Under the pieces are notes generated by a model. It saw only the letters and a program-made list of their open reading frames with translations. It was not told the DNA's origin and did no database searches. Shown piece by piece: positions 22,737-29,840 of a DNA stretch of 40,096 nt. A program made the translations under genes and the position numbers. The stretch is from a virus, in the IMG/VR virus record IMGVR_UViG_3300037262_000052, positions 1 through 40,096 of that record; one strand, 5' to 3'. How positions within the stretch are numbered: the first letter of the stretch is position 1; each line of letters starts with the position of its first letter.

Positions 22737-23799
22737 CGGTGGTCTCCTCGCGGGGGTCGTTGGCGAGGGCGATCTCGGCGAGCAGGCCGTCGAGCGCGAG
22801 CGCGTCGTCCATGCCCTCGAGGGTGTCGGCGACCTTGCGGACATCGGGGTCGGTGAGGTCCTTGGTGCTGCTGATCGCCTGGCCGACGATGCGCGCCACC
22901 ATGCCGCGCCGCTCATCCGGGACGACGCCGAGCTTTTCGAGGCGGCCGTTGATGGCGGCCAGGAGCTCGTCGCGGGTGGGCCCCTCGCCCGCGTCCCCGG
23001 CCGGCGCAGGGGGGTTGGGTGCGCTTCCATGAGACGCGGGCGGGGGGTCTGGGATGGCCGTGGCGGTCGAGGCCACGGTCTGCGGGCGCTGTCGCGCCCT
23101 GGCCTGCTCGGCGGTGACGCGGACCCACTCGGACTGGACGTGGACCGGCGGCGCGTCGGGGTCGGGCGGCGGCATCGCGTCGGACAGCTCGATGCCCGCG
23201 TAGTCCTGCGGGAACGTCTTGCGGTAGACGTCGGCCTCGGTGCACTTCTCGGTCATGTGCACGGGCTTGGCGGCCCACTGGGCGATCGGGACGCGCTGCC
23301 CGTTGATCTCCTTGGTCTGGACGTACTCGCTGTAGCGCAGCTGGGACGTGTAGGGCACCTCGCGGCCGCCGCGCTCGACGACGGTGTAGGTAACCTCGAC
23401 GACGGCGGGCGGCTCGCGGCGCGTCCAGACCTTCCGCTCGTTGTCCTCATCGTCGTAGTAGGTGAAGCGGGACAGGATGCCGCGCAGGCCCTCGCGCTTC
23501 TCGGCGCGGTCGCGGATGGTGCGCCAGCCCTCGATGCCGGTCTGGATCGTCCACTTGGACACCCAGTTGCCGTCGACCTTCTCCTTGCGCTCGATCATCA
23601 TGATCTGCTTGGCGAACGGGTCCAGGCCGGTGCGCTGGCACTGGTGCAGGAACACGGCCCGGTCGGCATTCGAAGCGTTCTTCAGGCCGAGCTGGTTGAG
23701 CGCGGCGTTCTGGAAGTCGTCCCAGGTGGTCTGCCCCGGCTTGATGGCCAGCGCGGCGGGGTCGCGGACGGCGACGGCGCCGTTAGTCATGCCACTCAC
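22726..23799 (-). CDS. recT: RecT-family single-strand annealing protein
   Basis: The 357-residue protein matches RecT in its core: FQNAALNQLGLKNASNADRAVFLHQCQRTGLDPFAKQI, then IQTGIEGWRTIRDR and AQWAAKPVHMTEKCTEADVYRKTFP. The core fills about residues 25-215. A Pro/Ala-rich linker and a C-terminal helical region (about 270-350) follow. RecT anneals single strands and partners a RecE-type exonuclease, which is encoded immediately upstream here. Together they carry out phage recombination and may help circularise or repair the genome. Confidence 0.9.
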   Translation of the reverse strand: MSGMTNGAVAVRDPAALAIKPGQTTWDDFQNAALNQLGLKNASNADRAVFLHQCQRTGLDPFAKQIMMIERKEKVDGNWVSKWTIQTGIEGWRTIRDRAEKREGLRGILSRFTYYDDEDNERKVWTRREPPAVVEVTYTVVERGGREVPYTSQLRYSEYVQTKEINGQRVPIAQWAAKPVHMTEKCTEADVYRKTFPQDYAGIELSDAMPPPDPDAPPVHVQSEWVRVTAEQARARQRPQTVASTATAIPDPPPASHGSAPNPPAPAGDAGEGPTRDELLAAINGRLEKLGVVPDERRGMVARIVGQAISSTKDLTDPDVRKVADTLEGMDDALALDGLLAEIALANDPREETTDAE

Positions 23800-24658
23800 T
23801 GATGTGCCTCTCCATCTCCCGCCGCTTGAAGTACGGCAGGCTCAGGTCTTCGATTTCCTCGCTGTAGCCCGGCCAGATACCGGACTCGGCGCACGCGGCG
23901 TAGACCTCGCGCGCGATGCGGTTCTGCTCGCGGCCGACGTCGGCCGCGGCCGCGTCGACGCGGTAGGTGGCGACGAGGTAGGGCGGCTCTGTTTCGACGA
24001 CGGCGAACACGAAGTCGATCTCGCCGGGGTCGCAGCCGAGGCAGGCGGCCAGGCCCTCGCGGTAGTGGACGTCCTGCCTGTGGTAGCCGAAGTCGGCGAC
24101 GCTCTTGGCGAACGCGTCGGGCGACGCGTCCTTGCTGGTCTTGACGTCGACGATGGTGGGCATCTGCCAGGCGAGCGTCATGGCGTCCATGCGCCCGCGC
24201 AGCCAGATCCCGAATTCCCCGTCTTCCCAGAACATGGAGACCTCGGGGTCGACGCCCTGGAGCAGGCCGCCCGCGGTCGGGTGGGTGAGCAGCGCGTCGG
24301 CGATCGCCCTGGCCTCGAGGTAGTCCTTGCGGAGCATGACGAGGTATCCCTCGTCGGTGTGGACGTCGCGCTGCTCCTTGGCCGCCTTGGTGCGCCAGTC
24401 GTCGTAGTCCAGTTCGATGATCTCCGGGCCGGTGCCGAGGACCAGGGCGTGGACGGTCGATCCGAGGTCCATGGCCCTGGTCGAGACGTGCGGGTGGTCG
24501 CGGGCCCACTTGAACTTGGCCGGGACCGACGGGGGCAGCAGCAGCTTGGAGCTGGTGACGGACAGGCTGCCGCCGACGACAGGGTCGTTATGATATTCGC
24601 TTTCCGGGATGTCCGGGTACAGGCCCGGCTCTGTGATCACTCCGGTGAATTCAGGCAT
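23783..24658 (-). CDS. RecE-like PD-(D/E)XK exonuclease
   Basis: The 291-residue protein shows the RecE/Cas4-like nuclease order: GSTVHALVLG with His70, RGRMDAM with Asp158, VDVKTSKDA with Asp171 and Lys173, then a helix with HRQDVHYREGL. It degrades one strand of duplex DNA and leaves a 3' overhang for the annealing protein. ATG 24658 overlaps the preceding small gene, and the 3' end overlaps RecT by 17 bases, so the pair is co-translated. Confidence 0.88.
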   Translation of the reverse strand: MPEFTGVITEPGLYPDIPESEYHNDPVVGGSLSVTSSKLLLPPSVPAKFKWARDHPHVSTRAMDLGSTVHALVLGTGPEIIELDYDDWRTKAAKEQRDVHTDEGYLVMLRKDYLEARAIADALLTHPTAGGLLQGVDPEVSMFWEDGEFGIWLRGRMDAMTLAWQMPTIVDVKTSKDASPDAFAKSVADFGYHRQDVHYREGLAACLGCDPGEIDFVFAVVETEPPYLVATYRVDAAAADVGREQNRIAREVYAACAESGIWPGYSEEIEDLSLPYFKRREMERHISEWHD

Positions 24659-24821
24659 CGGCTGACCACCAGATCCGGTCGGTGGCGTCGTAGTGGAGCG
24701 GCCCGGCGTGGCCCGGCTTGAGGTCGCATCTCAGGAAGGCACGCTCGTCGCCGCCGTTTACTGCGCATTCGGCGGCGCAGTGCTCGCCTCGGCGGACGAT
24801 CGACAGCAGCGGCTCGGGCAT
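24651..24821 (-). CDS. Small Cys/His protein, 56 residues
   Basis: A short gene fills the gap between its neighbours: ATG 24821 follows the upstream stop by one base, and the stop (24651) lies inside the RecE-like start. It reads MPEPLLSIVRRGEHC at the start, then RAFLRCDLKPGHAGPLHYD, with Cys15, Cys19, Cys32, His38 and His43 as possible metal ligands. The RCDLKPGHxGPLHYD phrase is typical of small zinc-binding actinophage proteins. Function unknown. Confidence 0.75.
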   Translation of the reverse strand: MPEPLLSIVRRGEHCAAECAVNGGDERAFLRCDLKPGHAGPLHYDATDRIWWSADA

Positions 24822-24822
24822 G

Positions 24823-25053
24823 TCAGCCGCCTCCGTGGACGAGCCACAGCTTGGGCTTGGACGCGACCCACCCGACGTCGGTGACCTCGGGGGCCGTCTT
24901 GCCCATGTCGGCCGAGGCCGCGTCGCCGTACTCGCTGGCGCGGGCCAGCGCGAGGGCGGTCTCCATGTCGGGGGCCAGGGCGACGATCATGCCGGCCGTG
25001 TAGTCCCAGAGGACGCCCTGCCAGACGTAGAGCCTCATGAGCTTCTTAGCCAC
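24823..25053 (-). CDS. Hypothetical 76-residue early protein
   Basis: It begins at GTG 25053 (or ATG 25038) and overlaps the gene before it. It has RLYVWQGVLWDYTAGMIVALAPDMETALALAR, a strand-then-helix pattern found in small actinophage proteins, and ends with PKLWLVHGGG. No function is known to me. Confidence 0.7.
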   Translation of the reverse strand: MAKKLMRLYVWQGVLWDYTAGMIVALAPDMETALALARASEYGDAASADMGKTAPEVTDVGWVASKPKLWLVHGGG

Positions 25054-25333
25054 GGCCGTGTTCCTTTCGCCAGCTGGCGATGTACCGGTCGAGGTCGGCG
25101 TCGGTGAGGGCGACCGGGGTGCCGTCGCGGTGGATGTCGTCGCCGAGCTCGCCCGCGGGCGGCTGGTTCCGGGCGCGCCGGCGCCGGAGCGCGAGGATGA
25201 GCCAGGTGCCGAGCGTGACCCGGTAGCTGACGCACCGGCATCGGGTGTAGGAGCATTGCGTGCTGCCGTTGGAGCGGTAGTGCTGATGGGCTTCGCGGAT
25301 GTGCCCGCAGCGGCAGTCCTCGTTGGCGGTCAC
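25046..25333 (-). CDS. Small zinc-binding-type early protein
   Basis: The 95-residue protein starts at GTG 25333, coupled by GTGA. The N-terminal CRCGH (residues 7-11) with CSYTRCRC (27-34) forms a likely zinc site, the CxCGHxxxxH pattern widespread in actinophages. A helical part with TLGTWLILALRRRR and a C-terminal helix (DADLDRYIASWRKEHG) follow. Function unknown. Confidence 0.72.
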   Translation of the reverse strand: MTANEDCRCGHIREAHQHYRSNGSTQCSYTRCRCVSYRVTLGTWLILALRRRRARNQPPAGELGDDIHRDGTPVALTDADLDRYIASWRKEHGRG

Positions 25334-25557
25334 GCTGCCTCCCGGAGGGCGCGGAGGGCGGCGCGGTAGCGGACGACGGTGCGGGCGCTCACGCCGAGGC
25401 GGGCGGCTGCCTCGGCGGCGCTGAGGTAGTCGCCGTTGATGAGGAGGTAGTCCTCGATGCGGCCGAGCCTGGCGCGCTGCTGCCCTTGGTGGCCAGGGTG
25501 GTCGGCCCAGACGGTGCGGGCTTCGAACTCGCTGATGACCGCGGCGGGGCAGATCAC
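25330..25557 (-). CDS. Helix-turn-helix protein, 75 residues
   Basis: It starts at GTG 25557, coupled to the glycoside-hydrolase-like gene. The C-terminal half reads YLSAAEAAARLGVSARTVVRYRAALRALR, a clear helix-turn-helix of the type found in sigma-factor-like and MerR-like readers. It has no visible effector domain. It could regulate the early operon or act in replication. Confidence 0.75.
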   Translation of the reverse strand: MICPAAVISEFEARTVWADHPGHQGQQRARLGRIEDYLLINGDYLSAAEAAARLGVSARTVVRYRAALRALREAA

Positions 25558-26411
25558 CGCGCGCCGCCCGTCAGCGAGTAGCTGTCGATCGCGTTGCCGG
25601 CGCCGCCGGCGTGGATCTCGAAGCCGAGGTCGATCGCGGTCAGGTACTGGTCGCCGCCCATCCACCCCTGGCGGATCGCGTAGCCGCTGAACGCGTTGAG
25701 TTTGAGGTGGTGGACGTTGACGAGGCCGGCGGTGGTCTTGGGGGCTTCGAAGATCACGAGGCGCCAGCCCTGGCCTGGGGGGCAGTCGGTGGTGGTCTCC
25801 CACGTCATGACCCGCCACCTGCGGCCGTCGAGGCGGGTCGAGTAGTCGCCGGGGCTGCCGGGGTAGTCGCCCGGGTGGGCGAGCCACACCATGACCTCTA
25901 CGTAGGCGGTGCCGAGGCTGGCTGAGCATCTGCCCGAGTAGGCGGTGCGGGAGGCGGCCGGGCTGTACCAGTCGTCGAACGCGACGTTCCCCTGGTAGCC
26001 GGGGGCGAGCCGGGCTTTGACGGTGGCGTACGGCTCCCCCTCCCTCCCCAGCTGGACGGGGTACTTGTCGCAGAGGCCGTGGCGGAGGTCGGCGGCCGAG
26101 GGGCAGGAGTCGAGGCCGAGCTCGTAGCCGCTGGCGATGTTCGGGAAGGTGCCCGGCTCCGGGCTGGTGACGGTGAACGCCGCCTTCGCCTTGTCGGGGA
26201 CGTTCACGCACGACCCGCCGGCGTGGACGGTCATGCGGGGCACGGTGACGGTCCAGTCCCAGGCGTTGGCGGCGCAGAACGGCGACCCGTACCGGTGGAC
26301 GTCGCTCGCCGGGGCGACCGCGCCTTTCGCCCCGCCGACCGCGAGGAGCGCCCACACGATGACCAGGATGATGACGGCGGCCAGGACGAGGGCCCGGGCG
26401 ACGCGCCTCAT
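25554..26411 (-). CDS. Secreted GH12-like glycoside hydrolase
   Basis: The 285-residue protein has a basic N-terminus and a hydrophobic segment (about 7-27), so it is exported or membrane-anchored. The rest resembles family 12 endoglucanases: FTVTSPEPGTFPNIASGY (about 79-96), GNVAFDDWYSP (141-151), VEVMVWLAHPG (171-181) and, near the end, QYLTAIDLGFEIHAGG (255-270). In GH12 the nucleophile lies in the E-x-M-x-W-L strand and the acid/base in the G-x-E-x-x-x-G segment. Here Glu172 and Glu265 fit both. It would cleave beta-1,4-glucan or xyloglucan outside the host cell. It overlaps both neighbours in the early operon. Similarity is judged by eye. Confidence 0.68.
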   Translation of the reverse strand: MRRVARALVLAAVIILVIVWALLAVGGAKGAVAPASDVHRYGSPFCAANAWDWTVTVPRMTVHAGGSCVNVPDKAKAAFTVTSPEPGTFPNIASGYELGLDSCPSAADLRHGLCDKYPVQLGREGEPYATVKARLAPGYQGNVAFDDWYSPAASRTAYSGRCSASLGTAYVEVMVWLAHPGDYPGSPGDYSTRLDGRRWRVMTWETTTDCPPGQGWRLVIFEAPKTTAGLVNVHHLKLNAFSGYAIRQGWMGGDQYLTAIDLGFEIHAGGAGNAIDSYSLTGGAR

Positions 26412-26911
26412 TCGGTGCCTCCCGGGCGGGCGTCGAGGTAGCGGGGCACGAGGACGGCGGGCATGTCGCAGGCGGTCTCCGGGGGGTGCCGGCTGAACCG
26501 CGGCCGCGGCACCAGCTCGCACCCGTCGGGTGTGGCCACGAACACGCCGTCGTCCTGGCGGCGAGGGACGAGGACGGGAACGCCCGACGACGGGTACGGC
26601 CACGACTCGGGCGGCGGCGGCGGCCAGGCCTGCGCGGCGTCGCCGGGCAGCGGCTCGGCGCGGACCGCCCCCGTCTCGGAGATGACGGGGGCGGCCCCCG
26701 CAGCAGGAGCCGTTTCCAGTGGCTCCTGCCAGCACCCGGACTCCGCAGCTTCGGGTGCCGGGGCATAGGGGGCCCGGCCGACGGGCCCGGCCGTCCGCAG
26801 CCAGCGCGCGACGCCGGCCCACCAGGAGGCGAGGGCGGTCAGCCACGCCGGGCGGGGGCGCTTCGCCTGGTGGTGACCGGGGTGGGCGTCGAGGAGGTGG
26901 ATGGCGCTCAC
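26408..26911 (-). CDS. Hypothetical Pro-rich early protein
   Basis: The 167-residue protein starts at GTG 26911, coupled by GTGA. An amphipathic, Trp-rich helix (about 23-41, WLTALASWWAGVARWLRTAG) could associate with membrane. A long Ala/Pro-rich stretch follows, with PPPPPESWPYPSSGVPVLVPRR and VFVATPDGCELV. It immediately precedes the GH12-like gene. No family was recognised. Confidence 0.68.
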   Translation of the reverse strand: MSAIHLLDAHPGHHQAKRPRPAWLTALASWWAGVARWLRTAGPVGRAPYAPAPEAAESGCWQEPLETAPAAGAAPVISETGAVRAEPLPGDAAQAWPPPPPESWPYPSSGVPVLVPRRQDDGVFVATPDGCELVPRPRFSRHPPETACDMPAVLVPRYLDARPGGTE

Positions 26912-27768
26912 TGGCCGGCCGCCGGGGGGACGAGCGCGAGCACCGGAGCCGCGGGGGCGGCCTCTTCGGCCTGCCAGGCGGCGGCCCATTCGTCGGCGCT
27001 GATGACCTCGGTGTTCCCGTGGACCGCGCACCAGGCGACCGCGCCGACCGCGAGGTACGCGGCGCCCTGGTCGTGGAGCTGGTCGCCGCACGCGAGGTGC
27101 GTCACCGGGATCACCGGCTCGTCGAAGGCCTGCTGGATGGCCCGGCTCGAGTACTTGTCGGCGTAGGCCTGCGTGCCCGGCTCGGGCTCGGCGGCGGCGG
27201 TGAAGACCGCGCAGTAGTCGCCGATCGCGCACTCGTTGCAGTAGGTGAGGGTGCCCTTGACCATGTTGACGTGGTGCTCACGGGCGGGGTGGCCGCACGC
27301 GCAGGGGTCTCCGTTGCGGATCGCGTCGGCGCGGCGGAGCTCGGCGTCGTCGTCCATCGGCCCGGGCTCGTCGCCGTCGCCCGGCTGCGCGTCGAGGACG
27401 GCGAGGCCGGCCGGGATCACGGGAACGGTGCTTTCGTGCACGATGCTGTGGTTGTCGTCGTACTGCCAGTGCTCGTCGTGAACCCGGCCGCCCGGGCGGC
27501 GCTGGCAGGACCGGGCGGTGCCGCCGGCGTCGAGGTAGCGGAAGCCGCAGGTCTCCGGGGCGTCGTCGTCGGCGGTCTCGCAGTCGACGGGCTCGGGGTT
27601 CTGCCATGCGGCGAGCGCCGCTGCGGCCGCGATGATCATCGCCTTGGCCGCGCACACCTCCGCGATGAGCGCGTCGCACTCCTCCGGGGTGCTGAGCGGC
27701 ACCATGATGGTGCGCTTCCCGGCCGTGAGGGGGATGCTCACCGTGGGGACGGGGTCTTTCACTTCCAT
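26908..27768 (-). CDS. Hypothetical early protein with zinc-binding motif
   Basis: The 286-residue protein starts at ATG 27768 with AGGAGA upstream. Residues about 5-55 are a strand pair and helices (VSIPLTAGKRTIMVPLSTPEECDALIAEV). A CGFRYLD...C motif (about 73-90) and a PCACGHPAREHHVN ... YCNECAIGDYC cluster (about 152-187) suggest two metal sites. The rest is acidic and Ala-rich. The CACGHPAxEH pattern is common in actinophage early proteins. Function unknown. Confidence 0.72.
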   Translation of the reverse strand: MEVKDPVPTVSIPLTAGKRTIMVPLSTPEECDALIAEVCAAKAMIIAAAAALAAWQNPEPVDCETADDDAPETCGFRYLDAGGTARSCQRRPGGRVHDEHWQYDDNHSIVHESTVPVIPAGLAVLDAQPGDGDEPGPMDDDAELRRADAIRNGDPCACGHPAREHHVNMVKGTLTYCNECAIGDYCAVFTAAAEPEPGTQAYADKYSSRAIQQAFDEPVIPVTHLACGDQLHDQGAAYLAVGAVAWCAVHGNTEVISADEWAAAWQAEEAAPAAPVLALVPPAAGQ

Positions 27769-27825
27769 TCGGGTCTCCTGGGTTAGGGTTGGGGTGGAAC
27801 CCGGTGCGAGGTCTCCCGCCCGGGT

Positions 27826-27854
27826 GGCGGCCCCTGCTCGCGGCGGGGGCCGCC
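27826..27854. repeat. Stable hairpin, 9-bp perfect stem
   Basis: GGCGGCCCC (27826-27834) pairs with GGGGCCGCC (27846-27854) around an 11-base loop in the 92-bp gap after the second early gene. On the minus strand no U-run follows. It may attenuate early transcription. Confidence 0.5.
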
Positions 27855-27860
27855 GTGTCT

Positions 27861-28010
27861 CTAGGCGGCCTGCGGCTGCGGCGCGGGCTGGCGGCGGTAG
27901 GGGGCGAGGATCAGCGCGAAGCGGTCGACCTGCTCCTGGGTCAGCGGCGGCATGCCGGCCGCGGCCTCGGCCCCTGCGGCGTAGATCTCGTCGAGGGTCC
28001 GGCAGATCAC
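27861..28010 (-). CDS. Small conserved actinophage early protein, 49 residues
   Basis: It starts at GTG 28010, coupled to the Cro-like stop. The reading is VICRTLDEIYAAG, then PPLTQEQVDRFALILAPYR and a Pro/Gln end. The phrase P-L-T/S-Q-x-Q-x-D-R-x-A-x-I-L-A-P is widespread in actinophages and actinobacterial integrative elements directly beside their regulator genes. Function unknown. Confidence 0.75.
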   Translation of the reverse strand: MICRTLDEIYAAGAEAAAGMPPLTQEQVDRFALILAPYRRQPAPQPQAA

Positions 28011-28246
28011 GACGCTGCCTCCGCGACCTCGAAGAGCTCCTCGAAGGTGCCGTCGTACTTGGCCAGGCACGCGGCGATGAACTGCTCGCCGGGGGCGACG
28101 GCCCCCGCGATGATCTTGTAAAGGTGCTGCCGGTTGACGCCGATGTGCTCGGCCTGCGCTTCGACGCGGGCGAGCTGCAGGCGGTCCATCCACGCCCGCC
28201 ATGCGTCCAGCCTGAGCCGGACCACTGGCGTCGATGTAGTTTCCAT
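28007..28246 (-). CDS. Cro-like helix-turn-helix regulator
   Basis: The 79-residue protein starts at ATG 28246, just inside a palindromic operator. Its core, RVEAQAEHIGVNRQHLYKIIAGAVAPGEQFIAACLAKY (about 27-64), is an XRE-type helix-turn-helix, and the end (FEELFEV) may dimerise. It is the first gene of the leftward early operon and is divergent from the putative repressor, the Cro position. It probably binds the same operators and favours lytic growth. Confidence 0.8.
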   Translation of the reverse strand: METTSTPVVRLRLDAWRAWMDRLQLARVEAQAEHIGVNRQHLYKIIAGAVAPGEQFIAACLAKYDGTFEELFEVAEAAS

Positions 28247-28247
28247 G

Positions 28248-28270
28248 GAAGCGACACTACATGTCGCTTC
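28248..28270. promoter_or_regulatory. Operator: 9-5-9 perfect inverted repeat
   Basis: GAAGCGACA (28248-28256) and its exact complement TGTCGCTTC (28262-28270) flank five bases. The site covers the -10 box of the early promoter and the Cro-like start, so binding would block early transcription. Confidence 0.75.
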
Positions 28271-28282
28271 GGCGCGACGCAA
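28254..28282 (-). promoter_or_regulatory. Early leftward promoter
   Basis: On the minus strand TTGCGT (28277-28282) and TAGTGT (28254-28259) are 17 bases apart. The -10 box lies inside the operator palindrome. The transcript would start a few bases before or at the Cro-like ATG 28246, so that mRNA may be leaderless or nearly so. Confidence 0.6.
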
Positions 28283-28342
28283 GCGTTTGCCAGCGGTTGT
28301 CTGCCCTTCAGGCGCGCGGTGGGGCCGGTTGTTTCTATGGAA

Positions 28343-28365
28343 GCGACAATTACAGCCCTGTAATT
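28343..28365. promoter_or_regulatory. Second operator: GCGACA half-site plus 18-bp palindrome
   Basis: A GCGACA half-site (28343-28348) abuts a perfect 8-2-8 palindrome (28348-28365, AATTACAG and its complement). The latter is A+T-rich and different in sequence from the GCGACA family, so a second regulator may bind there. Confidence 0.55.
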
Positions 28366-28391
28366 TTGCCCCGAATCCGTTTCGCATCGCT

Positions 28392-28421
28392 GCGACAAAG
28401 GTACTGTTCATGCATGCGACA
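28392..28421 (+). promoter_or_regulatory. Repressor promoter region with GCGACA half-sites and TACTGT -10 box
   Basis: Two GCGACAAA half-sites (from 28392 and 28416) flank a TACTGT box (28402-28407). The box is six bases before ATG 28414, as expected for a leaderless repressor mRNA. The second half-site lies within the first codons, which would allow autoregulation. The -35 match is weak. Confidence 0.45.
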
Positions 28422-28821
28422 AACATGGGACAAAACCCGTGTGATGACTGTCCTTGCGGCACTCAAGGACAACGGGGCAAGCGTCCAGAAGATGACCCAA
28501 TGGTCCGGGCTGCACCGCTCAACCATCTACAGGTGGATGCGCGGAGACAAGGCGCAGCCGGATTACGGGTCTGTCTACGCGCTCGCTGCTGCCCTGTGGC
28601 GGCGCGGCTACGCGGCCCAGGCGCGCGAGCTGGTAGAGGCGTTCGGCTTCCCATGGGCGGAGCCAGATCCCGCGCCCGCGCCGCCGCTCATCGACCCGCA
28701 GGTCGAGGCGGACATCCGGCGCCTGGCCGAATCGCCAGAGGAGGCCGAGGAGCTGCTGGCCGCGATGAGGGAGCGCCGCCTGCGGAAACTCAGGACGACC
28801 GACGGGAAGCCAGCCGCGTAG
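28414..28821 (+). CDS. Probable immunity repressor, HTH
   Basis: Transcribed opposite to the early operon from the shared operator region. ATG 28414 fits a leaderless start; ATG 28444 is an alternative. The 135-residue protein has an N-terminal helix-turn-helix (VLAALKDNGASVQKMTQWSGLHRSTIYRWMRG, about 13-44) and a helical middle (YGSVYALAAALWRRGYAAQARELVEAFGF). A Pro-rich hinge leads to a C-terminal coiled helix that could dimerise (PQVEADIRRLAE to LLAAMRERRLRKL). It probably maintains lysogeny by blocking the early promoter. Confidence 0.75.
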   Translation: MRQTWDKTRVMTVLAALKDNGASVQKMTQWSGLHRSTIYRWMRGDKAQPDYGSVYALAAALWRRGYAAQARELVEAFGFPWAEPDPAPAPPLIDPQVEADIRRLAESPEEAEELLAAMRERRLRKLRTTDGKPAA

Positions 28822-29059
28822 GCCGCTGCTCGTCGAGGTAGGCGTCGACCAGCTCGCGCACCAGCGGCCGCTTGACGTCGTCTTCCCGCCTGCCCTCCAG
28901 CCAGCACAGCAGCGCGCAGACAGCCGACGTGGACCCGAGCGCCAGGACGACGACCAGCGCCCGCACCGGCAGCGCCCCGATGCCCGCGACCGCGGCCGCC
29001 AGCAGAACGCCGGCGACACCGGAAAGCACATTACGGACTATGCGGACATTCCCAGGCAC
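28790..29059 (-). CDS. Small membrane protein next to repressor
   Basis: The start is GTG 29059 with GGGGGGA upstream. The 89-residue protein has two hydrophobic segments (about 14-33 and 36-56), followed by a charged cytoplasmic tail (LEGRREDDVKRPLVRELVDAYLDEQ). Its 3' end overlaps the convergent repressor gene by 32 bases. Membrane proteins beside repressors often act in superinfection exclusion, but that is inference. Confidence 0.6.
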   Translation of the reverse strand: MPGNVRIVRNVLSGVAGVLLAAAVAGIGALPVRALVVVLALGSTSAVCALLCWLEGRREDDVKRPLVRELVDAYLDEQRPTRLASRRSS

Positions 29060-29164
29060 AATATCCCCCCACAGGATTAATTGGTGTGGCGCGCGATGCA
29101 AACGGGAATGCAGCGCGAGAAGCGACGCTACCCCCGAGTAGTAGCACGCGCAATGCTCACGTTT

Positions 29165-29184
29165 GGGAAAATTTGAACTTTCCC
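29165..29184. promoter_or_regulatory. Inverted repeat GGGAAA-8-TTTCCC with possible promoter
   Basis: The repeat lies in the 232-bp A+T-richer gap between the divergent genes at 29059 (minus) and 29292 (plus). A TTGAAC box (29173-29178) inside it could be the -35 of the plus-strand gene; the matching -10 (GATCAT, 29196-29201) is weak. A GAAGCGACG sequence near 29117 resembles the switch half-site. Confidence 0.3.
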
Positions 29185-29291
29185 GGCAATCCAATGATCA
29201 TCTTTACGGTTGGATGGTACGTTTCCTCCACGCTGGCAGGCCAGGGCATGCCAGCCGCTCCCGCGCCAGCCCTCACCCTGAGGAGCACGAC

Positions 29292-29840
29292 ATGTCCGGA
29301 TGGCAGCCCCAGCAGTACGACCCTCAAGCCCACAGGCAGCGCGCCGGAAGCGCCCCGCCGCCGCAGCAGGCGCCCTGGCAGCAGTACCAGCAGGCGCCCC
29401 AAGGACAGCCGCAGTACACGCCGCCGCGGCAGCCGCCCGCAGTGCGCGCCGCGCCCGTGCAGCGCGCCAAGCCGAAGAAGGACCGGCGCGGGCTTATCGG
29501 CTGCGCGACCTTCCTCGTCTTCGCCTTGACTATCGGAGTGATCTACGCTGTGACGTCGGGCGGCGGAAGCAGCGGCTCGTTCAAGGCGACCGTCGAGAAT
29601 TACGCCGTGATCGACCCCGGCGACCTGGCCGTGACAGTGCAGGTGACCAACACCGGCAAGACGGCGGCCACTCCGACGTGCACCGTCAACGCGGGCGACG
29701 CCAGCGGCGCCTACTCCGGCTTCGACGAGGAAACCCTGACCAGGCCTGTGCAGCCCGGCCAGACCGTCACCTACGTCGACAACGTGACGATCACCGGCAA
29801 CGGCGCGCAGTACGTCACCCAGGCCGGCGTGTCCTGCTAG
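29292..29840 (+). CDS. Membrane-anchored protein with extracellular beta domain (lysogeny-expressed candidate)
   Basis: The start is ATG 29292 with TGAGGAGCACGAC upstream. The 182-residue protein has a Gln/Pro-rich cytoplasmic N-terminus (about 1-60), a basic stretch (KPKKDRRG), one membrane segment (about 67-87, IGCATFLVFALTIGVIYAV), and an outer beta-sandwich-like domain (VENYAVIDPGDLAVTVQVTNTGKTA to VTYVDNVTITG). The domain contains two Cys residues. This layout matches actinobacterial cell-surface proteins of the DUF4352/FxLYD type. The gene is convergent with the integrase, sharing its stop region. Surface alteration or phage exclusion in lysogens is a reasonable inference. Confidence 0.72.
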   Translation: MSGWQPQQYDPQAHRQRAGSAPPPQQAPWQQYQQAPQGQPQYTPPRQPPAVRAAPVQRAKPKKDRRGLIGCATFLVFALTIGVIYAVTSGGGSSGSFKATVENYAVIDPGDLAVTVQVTNTGKTAATPTCTVNAGDASGAYSGFDEETLTRPVQPGQTVTYVDNVTITGNGAQYVTQAGVSC

